From positions 47,513,687 through 47,577,686 of the forward strand of contig NC_090768.1 in the NCBI RefSeq assembly GCF_036898095.1: DNA of 64,000 nt. Direction: 5' to 3'. The translations under genes and the position numbers were made by a program. The notes under the pieces were generated by a model, which made no database searches, was not told where the DNA came from, and worked only from the letters and a program-made list of their open reading frames with translations. Of this stretch, positions 9,655 to 18,729 are shown piece by piece. This DNA is from Palaemon carinicauda (lineage: Eukaryota; Arthropoda; Malacostraca; Decapoda; Palaemonidae). Each line of letters opens with the position of its first letter. The stretch's first letter is position 1.

Positions 9655-12600
9655 CCATAGCGGGGACCTTCGGGTGGAACCTCTCGGTCACCGCATCACG
9701 ACGCTCAAGAATCAAGTTAGCCCACAGGTTAGTGACCTGGTGAGCTAAAAACTCGATGGAGCGCATGCCCAAGAGGAGGAAGGTCTCCAGGGCCTTCCTA
9801 TTGCTCTCCTTGGACAAGTCCTCAGAGCGCAATAGGATGCCCAGAGACCCTAGCCAGACATCCAGCCCCGAAGTGGCCTGCATGGCACACTTCGCGACTT
9901 TCTCTTGGCTCAGGATCTCCGATGCTGAGAATATCACCTGCCAGGCATTGAGTTTCTTTAAAGAGAGACCCCTGGTGAGCTCTTCCACGGAGTGGTGGAG
10001 GGGAAGAGCTAAACAAGACTCCTCCATGATCTCGAAGTACCTCCTCTGCTGAATGCGAGGAGGTGGGAGGAGCTTGTTCCCGGCAGAAGAACGGCTGGAG
10101 GAGGCGAGCTCGGAAAGCTGGCCCTCGACCTTGTCCCTGGCACTCTTCACCCCCTGGGACCAGGGCAGGGCTGCACTGGTCTTGGGGGCTTCTGAATACC
10201 ATAAACCTGGTCCAGGACCGTATCCTTGCCTTCGCGAGGGCCAGTCTCGGGGTCCTTAAAACTATTGAGTAGCCTCATTAGATTAAGGACCTGCCAGAAG
10301 GCGTGCTCTGACTCGCGCTGCTCTCTTCCTTGTGGACTGGCAGCTAAGTCTCCTGTCCCCATTGGCTCTTCATGAGGGGACACGCGGACGTTCTCCCGGG
10401 GAAAGGTTGGCTCTGGACGAATCCTCGACGATGACTTGGGTATCGTCTTTGAGTCCTTGGGCTCCCTCCTGGAAGGGATACAGGACTCCAGCAAAGAGGT
10501 CTGGAAGGTCCCTCCTACGCGAGACGTTTCTCTTCCTAGAGGTGGGGTTCCTCCCATTGGTGCCGTGTGAGAGTGCCTCACCTCACTGGATTCTCCCGAG
10601 GACGGGGAAGGTTCGTCCACAGGAGAAGGAGAAAACGCCTGCAAAGGGGAAGGGGCCTTCCCGACGGACCTCTTGGGAGCCAGCTTAACACTGGGAGAAG
10701 TTACCGCGAAATTCACTCCTCTCCTTCTTTTCAGCGGGGGCGAGGGAGCCTTTGGTTTTAGTCCCAGATCAGAGAGGGCTGGCTTCATAGCCTGCACGAC
10801 CGCTTTCATCAGGGAACCAAACCAAGGCTGGCGGCTGATTGATGCAGTGTCAGCGATTCCCGCTGGAGGGAAGGGGATCGGCTGATCCTTAGGAGTGGAT
10901 ACTACATGGCCTGCCTGAAAAGAAGAAAGGGAAGAAGAATGTTGCCTGGACCTCTCCGATGACTCTTCCTGCTCCTGGACGCGTGCTCGGCGCTTCCGAG
11001 ATGGCAAACACGAGGACAATCTGGAAGCACATGGCCCCGGTAACTCGCAAGGTTGGGCGCGCTGAGAAACCCGGCGGGAATCGTGTTGGGGGTCGCGCTG
11101 CGAAACCCGGCGGGAATCGTGTTGGGGGTCGCGCTGGCAGAATCACTGGGTCGCGTGTGGGCGCTGGGTCGCGCGCGGGCGACCGTTGGCGCGCAGGCGT
11201 GCGCAGGTGAGGGCGCGGCCCCGCGTGGGTAAGCTGGCGAGTTGGCGCGTGGGCACGCGGGCGTGTAAGTGCATGGGCGCGCGGGCGAGTGGGCACGGTA
11301 GTGAGGGGGCGCGTGGGCGCGCTGGCGAAGGTGTGCGTGAATGCACAGATGAGGGTGTGCGCGAGTGCCTGGGTGATCGCTGGCACGTAGGCGAACGGTG
11401 GAGCCTAGGCGAGAGTAAGCTCGTTGGCGAGCGATGGCGTGTAGGCGAGTGATGGCACGTAGCGAGCGATGGCGCGTTGGCGAACGATGACGCGTGGGGC
11501 GAGTAGGCGACCGACTGCTCACAGGTGAGTTAGCGCGTGGGCGAGTCGGAGACCTGTGGCGATCAGACGCGTGGGCGAGTTGGAGACCTGTGGCGATCAG
11601 ACGCGTTGGCGAGCGTTCGCGTACAGGCGAAGGATCGCGCGGGCGCGTAGGAGATCGCTGGCGCGTAGGATGGCGCGTAGGATGGCGCGCAGTGGCGCGG
11701 AGAAAAGTTGCCAACTGGGGCGCAGGGCCAGGGGCGCTGTTGTGCTCGAGGGTGAAGTCACGTGGGTGGGCTCAGGAGTTGACTCGTGGGCGCGCGGCCA
11801 CGCATGCACTTTAGAAGTGCGTGCAGGAGAAAACGCACAGTGGTGCGTAGGCGGCGGTCAACGCGGAGGGGAACGCTGGCGAGGCAATGGAAAAATGTCC
11901 TTGCCTGCGCCCAGATCCGAAGATCATGGGCGCGTGGGCGAACGTTGGCGCGCAGGGCGCGCATCAGGAACTGGGCACGCAGTAGTGCGCTGACGAGCAG
12001 GAGGTTGAGTGCTCAGGAGACTGTTGACGCGCAGCAGGGACTGAAGGGCGTGTGTGCGCAGGCAATCGCTGGCGAGCAGGAGAGCGCTAGCGAGCAGGTG
12101 AACGCTGGCGAGCAGGAGAGCGCTAGCGAGCAGGTGAACGCTGGCGAGCAGGAGAGCGCTGGAGATCAGGAGAGCGCTGACGAGCAGGAGAGCACTGGCG
12201 AACAGGGGCGCGTTGGCGATCAAGAGAGCGCTGGCGAGGAGAGTCTGACGACTAATCCGCCGTAGAGCGCTTGCTCGCAGGAGGGCGCTGGCGAGCAGGA
12301 GAGCGCTGGCGAGCAGGTGAACGCTGGCGAGCAGGAGAGCGCTGGCGATCAGGAGAGCGCTGGCAAGGAGAGTCAGGTGACTCTTCAGCAGGAGAGCGCT
12401 GGCGAGCAGGAGAGCGCTGGCGAGCAGGAGGGCGCTGGCGATCAGAAGAGCGGTGGCGCTTGCGCGCTACTGAAGGGCGCACAGGTGAAACCTGGCGCGG
12501 AAGGGACTTACCCACATTGTGGGATAAGCCCTTCTGCCCTGAAGGGACCGGTGCTTGCGTTAGCAAGGAAGATCTGGCAGGTGCAGTTTATTGCGAATGA

Positions 12601-12955
12601 TTTGCGGAAAGGTCCAGTGATGTTACTGCCACGGTCTGCTCCCAACGAGAAGAGTCCTTTGTAGGGGACGACGAGGACGAAGACCCGAAGAGAAGGCGCC
12701 TCTTAACTCCCTTGTAAGGAGAAGGAAGGCCTCGGCGACAAAGAGGAGGGCGAGCCTTACGGCGAAGACGACCTCGAGGCAGGGTATCACCGTCGTCGTT
12801 CCTCCGAAGAGGAGTCTCTGTTGGTGCACTCCCCTGAGGGAAGCAACACTCGCAGGAAAGACCGTTGGACCCAGCTTCCCCTTCGAAGGCTGTTCGGAGG
12901 GGGAACCTGAGCCTTCAGCAACATCCGCAACAGTAGCAGCTGGGGTTTGACCCAA
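9344..12955 (-). pseudogene. Gag of DIRS A with an Arg/Ser/Pro repeat region, broken
   Basis: The C-terminal part (9,344-10,150) is open: a helical core (EIMEESCLALPLHHSVEELT, then ENLFEPKDAERTAERW) and a tail rich in Gln, Pro, Lys and Arg (RRSGRGRKS) before a TAG at 9344-9346. This matches the layout of the intact Gag of DIRS B. Upstream (10,147-11,019) a Ser/Pro/Lys-rich linker is in another frame, so there is a frameshift near 10,150. From 11,000 to 12,566 the minus strand reads as repeats of RQRSPA and related Arg/Ser/Pro strings with several frame changes. The N-terminus should lie near 12,600-12,955, where the element is cut. No Cys-pair start is seen. Confidence 0.65.
11060..12470. repeat. 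GC-rich coding minisatellite inside Gag of DIRS A
   Basis: The clearest part, about 12,060-12,460, is built on an 18 bp unit like GCGCTGGCGAGCAGGAGA, which reads on the minus strand as the hexapeptide RQRSPA. The left part (11,160-11,700) uses looser units around GGCGCGTNGGCGAGCG. A separate unit of about 35 bp is present twice at 11,070-11,145. Base composition is far more GC-rich than the rest of the window. Length variation here probably caused the frame changes in Gag. Confidence 0.8.
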
Positions 12956-12968
12956 CCACCACGTGGTT

Positions 12969-15700
12969 TCATATACTTTTCAATATCAGTGAATACTGTC
13001 ACATGATGTTTCTAGGAAGCAAATGACACAAACAGATAACCCTAGATAGAGTACATCCTTCGAAACCCACACTGCACTGGTGATAAAATACCCTTCTTTT
13101 CTAGCATCCATACAAGCTTTGCATTGCCCATCTTTTCCATGATTTGACATAAGCAACATGCCAATGCAAATGGTCGGTAGCTTGCAGTTAAAAATTTATT
13201 CTATCCAGGTTTCAAAAAAGCCAAAATAATGGCCAATTTCCAAACTGATAGGAATCTATGGTCTCGTCATACTAGGTTAATAACACTTATGATAGAGTTT
13301 AGTGTTATCACACACGTGATTTATCATTGCATAAATAAATTTGTGGGTTTGGGCTGTATCACAGCTTAATGATAATGCAGTCAAATTTTCTCTCTGTAAA
13401 TGGAAGACTTTATGTCTCTTCTTTATTTGATGTGGATTCGAGTCTTTTCTTCACTGCATCTATAAACGTAGCCTGGAAAGTGTTCTGACTTTTGGGATAT
13501 TCTCTCAAAATGATCAGCAAGTGAATTACTCGCTTCAAAAGGATTTTTAATACATGTATCACTAATTTCTAAAACTGGTGGAGAATTTGGAGTATATTTT
13601 CCAGCAATTTTATACACTTTCCTCCAAATAGCAGAAGGTGGGGTTCTATTATTCACTCAAGTAATAAAAGATGACCATAACAGACATCGAGCTGCTTTAA
13701 TTGCTCCTCAAAATTTTGCTCTGCATTTCTTGTAAGTAACAATATTCTGTTCAGTGCAATTTCTGCGGCACCCTGTTAATGCAATTATAGTAATTCTGTA
13801 TAGCAACTTAATTTCTGGCGATCACCAAGGGGCTGGTCATCGATGGAAAAGACCTGTCGTTTCTGGAATGGAATGAACTCCAGCTGTGTGAAGAGTTCCA
13901 TTTAGTAAATCAATGGCATCATCAACACTTTTGAATCTGTCTGCATTACCTTATACTTTGCTCAGTTCTTTGAATTTTTCCCAGTCAGCTCTATCCAAGC
14001 ACCATCGAGGTGATCTATATTCAGGTAGACTATTGTTAGTTGTAATCACTATTGGTCATGATCATTATTATACCAGTCAGCCAATGTTCTCTAGTGAAAG
14101 TCAGCTACACAATTAGAGCTTGCTATTGAAAGATCAATGCAAGACAAATTGCCTGTCTCGATATGGAAGTGAGTAGGCTTGCCTGTTTAGAATCCAAATA
14201 TCTTTATTTTCTTTTAGTGATGCTAGCAGAAATAGAATAGAGAGAGATTCCCCAAGTTCAAAATCTCTCTTGCATGTCACAATGCTTCAACATGGAAACG
14301 ATATTCCTTGGTGAAGCACAATGACTTCATCAAGGCATTCTCTCGTTAAGAGGGCCTCCCAATGATGACTCTAGGCATCACCCATTACCAGCAAATATGG
14401 GAGACTTAAAACTGGATAGCTGAAGCCAAATTCTTATAGTCTGCCAGAGGGTGAAGCATATACAAAACCTGGTCAATGTTCTAACAATGGTCATCAACAA
14501 AATTCCGATAGAGTAAGAAAATAGAAAGAAATAAAGAAGAGAGCTTTATAAGGGGTCCAGTCTTCGTCTGGTCGATCAGAACTGGCCTTAAGAGAATGGT
14601 TGAACCTGCCAGGAAGATTAAATCACCTGACCCCCATTGTGCAGACCATCATTGAGACTCAAGCCCGTCTGCTACATCAAAGTGCTGAACCATCAGAGGG
14701 ACCTACCTGGGAGTGGAAGAAAGCATTACGGTACAAAAGGTTTTATTGTACATATCATAAATACAAAAGGAGTCATTATTTAGATGCACTTTAACTCCAG
14801 ATAATTGAAATTCTGCCATATAAAATATCTTAGCATCATAAGTTATTTTATTATGAATATAGATTGCAGTTCCTAATGCTTACGCAGAGTGGACTGAGCT
14901 AGATGATGGAGTATAATTTCCTTTGGAAAGAACAGTATCAGTAGTATGCAGTAGTCATAATACAATATGTTTAATATTTCAATAATCTTTGAATTTCAAC
15001 TAGAGGCAAATGGGTTTCACTTCTGTTGGATTTCTGTTTATCTGTGCTGGCATTACTTTTCTATTAGTTTTTGGTTCTTTAGATATAATTTCTTGATGTT
15101 CACTTGCATCATAATTTGCTTCTTGGTCATTATTTTGAATTTGATTGAACCTTTCTATGAATTTTTTCAAGATAAAGAGTGCCTGTTACACGCTTCTTTA
15201 TCAGATGATCAACACAAATACAACCAGCATTGTGAGTTCCTAATTTACCATACTCGATTTATCTCTGTTCTTGATAAATTTATCAACCAAACTACTAATT
15301 CTAAGTACGTTTATGTTTTTGGTATCATGAAATTGAGGCAAGTAGTAATCATAGCAGCCATATGAAATTTTAGAGGTGCTTATTTTTGGGTTATTAGTTT
15401 TTCCAAAATCGTCGACTTACCAATTACGTCTATAACCGTAGAGGGACTTATTTCTTCGAGGGGGTATAGAAGTAAAGCTGATTACATTCCCTTCTGCTAT
15501 CTGAGAATCATAAGGATTTTTATGGACCTCCACCTCTACAAAACCTCTACCAAGTTATGAAGGTAGGTTCAGATTAAGATGACAGTACTGTACATAAATA
15601 AATGAGCCTTCCTGTATATTGGAACAAGAGGCAACCTCTTTCTGTTTGGTTAAATAGCCTTCATAATTCACTTTTTTTATTTTTATTTTGGAGGAGTTGT
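12969..15700 (-). pseudogene. LINE copy 3 ORF2 remnant (endonuclease to reverse transcriptase)
   Basis: Reading the minus strand: a possible end of an endonuclease and its linker (13,800-14,060), the linker with SAIWRKVYKIAGKYTP (13,560-13,660), the RT start NYRPFALACCLCQIMEK (about 13,180-13,230), ILSPVQCGFRRM, and VTVFTDIEKYMK at 12,970-13,000, where the first catalytic Asp of RT would fall. Sequence stops there at the junction with DIRS A. Frames change and stops occur, for example after GFRRMYSI. The endonuclease proper should lie in 14,060-15,700, but I cannot read its catalytic motifs. The family is an I/Jockey-like LINE with RNase H, judged from the other copies. Dead relic. Confidence 0.65.
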
Positions 15701-15733
15701 ACTTTCCAGTCAACGTTTTTTTCCCTCAGATTT

Positions 15734-17765
15734 TTATTTTTGGGGTTCATGTTCGAACATCTGCATTTCGGAGAGATCTTCCGTGTCTTTAGTGGTCTCA
15801 TTAGTAGTTAGAATGACATATCTATTCTGTACATGAATAGGGGCTTTTTGCTTGATTTGGTAATTTTGGGTAGTAATGCCATTTGTTCTTTCAGTTAACC
15901 TATTAGATTGTATGTCTTTAGATGATGGTTTAGTGGTGATACCAACACTTGGAGAGTATGATTTCGTATTTGTAACTGGTGGGGCTGCAGGAGAATTCTT
16001 TGGACAGATTTTGAGCAACTTGAAAATGTAGATGAGAAGTTTTCAGGATTCTGAAAAGTAAAAAGTTCTTAAAATATATTGATGCCACTGGCTTGGATAC
16101 CACTCTAGGTCAAGTTGAACTATTACCTAAATATGATATGTTCATCATTGACAGTTTCAATAAGGGCTTGTTCCAGTTTGTATTTAGAACAGTCTCGAGT
16201 TCGGAGAATTAGGTCCCTCACAATGAAAAAAAATAATTGTTTTATTTTCCGAAAGGATGTTATGGAACTTGAAACAGTTAAAAAATTTCTCTCATTGGTA
16301 CATTCACATCAGCAAGACCAAACTCATAACACTTTTAACATTACTTAGGGCATGGGCAATACTTCTTTACAGTACTGTTCACGAATTTGATCTTCATATA
16401 GTTAGGTTGATCAGGTGTTGAAAAAAGAACTAATAAGATGGCATTATTATACCCATTAAGCTTTTTAATTAAAAACTGTAGTAGAGCACCTCTTCAGTAT
16501 ATAATTTTCTGAAAACTCATAGAGATCCATACAATAAATAATTTCCTTTGCCTGATAGAAAGTATGGTGAGGAAAAACACTGGAAAACATCTGATGAAGA
16601 AGGATTAAAATTATTCAATAACACTGCCCGAGTTTCAGTACCAGCTTTAGCTAGCAAACTATGGCCATAGTGTTTCAAATCTCCTTGAGGAATACAGCCC
16701 ACTTTATAATCCAACGAATCATATCCCTTGATAATATCACCTCTCCCTTCTTTGTATGGTCCGACCTACCAACCTGGTTCAGGTTTGACCTTAAGAGTCA
16801 TTTCCTGAACTTCATCAAACAAGACAGAGTGCTTTTGGATATAGTCATATTCTGAATCCAAAACATTTTGAATGTTGTGCAATTTTGCTCAGCGGGAAAA
16901 TTCAGACATTTTACCACTTTTACTTCAGAAAAAACAATCTTGGCTTTAGTTGCAACATTATGTAAGTCTAACCATTGTTTTTTTTTTTTTTTTTGAGAGT
17001 CTTAATTTAATTCTTTCTCTCTCAAAAAGTGTATGAAGAGAATGAACATATCTTCACAATCTATATTATGTGTGATGCCAGTGCACAATATAAAACTCTA
17101 GAATTTTAAATTTATATTGCCAGATTTTTTAATTCCCTGACATCCTGGAGAAATATGAAATGAAAGGTCTTAGTGTATAAACACTGAAGAAATGAATACT
17201 GAGTAAGAGATTCATTTTGGTTCATAGGTCTTCAACATATTTTTTGTCTCTTTGAGCAACCAGGGGTATCAACGGGAAAGGGGGAAGGTAAGTCAGCATA
17301 TCTATGGGATGGGGGTTATTATTCGAGGGATCCAAAAGCAAGGGTTGTGTTATGTTTGTTTGTTGGTTGGTTTATCTGCTTGAAAATATTTAGAATATAT
17401 CATAGGTTGCAAAGGAAATCTACATTCTTCCTCATCAGCACAGTGAGGGTATGTCTCCCAGATGGTCCCCTCCATACCCTTCCAGTGAGATAGCACTAAA
17501 ACAAATATAAAGGCACTGTTGTAAGCTAAAACCACCTGTTAGGATTGACACCAAAAAAGATGGAATCGTCCTGCTCCTATCTGTAATGATGGGCTTCCAT
17601 CCTGAAGCCGAGAGTCCTACCTCAATCATTGACTCACCTTGGATTCTGATGATCCAACCATTGAGAATACTTCCACAAAAATATGTCCAAACAATTTTGG
17701 GAATGGTTGATTGACTGACTTGAGTTTTCTGGCCTCCTAACATCAAAGGTCATTGATGCCAATAT
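15734..17765 (-). pseudogene. LINE copy 3 ORF1 remnant (RNA-binding protein)
   Basis: The C-terminal Ser/Thr/Pro-rich linker is open at 15,734-16,018 (94 residues). An RNA-binding segment with GHSLLAKAGTET is at 16,517-16,714, and the N-terminal region at 17,350-17,746 contains SASGWKPIITDRSRTIPSF. The last piece is clearly homologous to 57,300-57,600 in LINE copy 2 (SGRKPIITDMARRIP), which lets me orient both copies. Zinc knuckles expected between about 16,020 and 16,500 are not readable. It has many stops. It starts directly downstream of the 3' end of LINE copy 1, so the two copies are head to tail. Confidence 0.6.
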
Positions 17766-17789
17766 TGTTTGTTATATATAAAGAATAAA

Positions 17790-18002
17790 AGTTCATTCAG
17801 TTTAAAACCATAAAATAGATGTCCTTTTAAGTTAAATAGCTTTCAGAAGACCTGCTTCTGAAATTATTCCAAAAATACCACTAGCATAGTACAACAAATC
17901 CTGTCCAAGAATCTTGGCAAGGATGAACCTGTCATCCACATCTCGAGCCTTGAACAAATATCTATTTCTTAAAGTGACAAAAAAGTGGCATTCGGTCAAA
18001 AA
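17790..18002 (-). pseudogene. LINE copy 1, last part of ORF2 (left of DIRS B)
   Basis: The minus strand reads ECHFFVTLRNRYLFKARDVD and on to ILGQDLL and SGIFGIISEAGLLKAI. This is the usual end of RNase H-type LINE ORF2, following the conserved CxxC ... LTVKH motif. That motif itself is on the other side of DIRS B (near 24,770-24,810). The matching uninterrupted region in copy 2 is at about 47,000-47,160. Confidence 0.65.
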
Positions 18003-18198
18003 ATGTTATTTTTATTAGTAAAATAAATTTTTGAATATACTTACCCGATAATCATGTAGCTGTCAACTCCGTTGCCCGACAGAATTCTATGGAGGGATAC
18101 GCCAGCTATCACAATACTAGAAGGGGGTGTACTTACCAGCGCCACCTGTGGCCAGGTACTATAGTACTTCTTGTTGACACCTCCTCAATTTTTCCTCG
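18003..18198. repeat. Left inverted terminal repeat of DIRS B
   Basis: The segment from about 18,045 (CCGATAATCATGTAGCTG) to 18,198 is the reverse complement of 24,587-24,740 with no mismatch seen. The outermost about 40 bp differ between the two ends, as in other DIRS elements. Confidence 0.9.
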
Positions 18199-18241
18199 GT
18201 CCACTGGTTCTCTATGAGGAGGAAGGGAGGGTCGATTAAAT

Positions 18242-18332
18242 CATGATTATCGGGTAAGTATATTCAAAAATTTATTTTACTAATAAAAATAACATTTTTC
18301 AATATTAAACTTACCCGATAATCATGTAGCTG
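18242..18332. repeat. Internal complementary region of DIRS B
   Basis: The first half (CATGATTATCGGGTAAG to AATAACATTT) is the reverse complement of 18,003-18,053. The second half (TTCAATATTAAACTTACC to GTAGCTG) is the reverse complement of about 24,724-24,760. It lies between the 3' ITR and the YR gene. Confidence 0.9.
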
Positions 18333-18729
18333 ATTCACACCCAGGGGGGTGGGTGAAAACCAGTGTACAAGATTAAAGGATAGCTAAGTATCCCATATTT
18401 CATATAACAGTTATCTCAAATAACAATGAAATAATAAGTACCTGGTAAGGAAGTCGAATTGAACCGTTACTCTGCCTCTTTTTTAAGTTCGTCTTCCTTA
18501 CTGAGCGCAGCGTTCCTCTTGGAGGCTGAATCAACCCAAAGGTGCTAAAGTATATAGGGTTGCAACCCCTACTAAAGGACCTCTACAAAACCTCTAACCC
18601 AGGCGCTTCTCAAGAATGAATAGACCACCCGCCAAATCAAAAGGATGCGGAAGGCTTCTTAGCCTACCGTAACAACCATAAAAACAACAATAAAAGCATT
18701 CAAGAGAAAGGTTAAAAAAGGTTATGGGA

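Larger units (their letters stand above)
5603..12968 (-). mobile_element. DIRS-type retrotransposon A, 5'-truncated
   Basis: The order on the minus strand is Gag (right), RT-RNase H-methyltransferase-like, YR (left), then ICR and terminus. The left end is fixed near 5,603 because its reverse complement recurs as the first half of the ICR at 5,855-5,957. The second half of the ICR predicts the opposite terminus (starting near TTGTTCCGTAACC), but that sequence is not present around 12,968. There the element abuts LINE RT sequence directly, so the Gag-side end is lost. Coding regions carry a stop in RT/RH, a stop at the first YR catalytic Arg and at least one frameshift. Its ends resemble those of DIRS E. 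Confidence 0.85.

Noticed and set aside
10889..12664. Several Ala/Arg/Trp/Glu-rich frames on both strands.
   Set aside because: They are alternative frames of the GC-rich Gag minisatellite.
14967..15365. A 132-residue hydrophobic frame resembling a membrane protein.
   Set aside because: It is on the strand opposite to LINE copy 3 in AT-rich DNA, with Phe/Ile/Leu bias from T-rich codons and no start context or homology seen.
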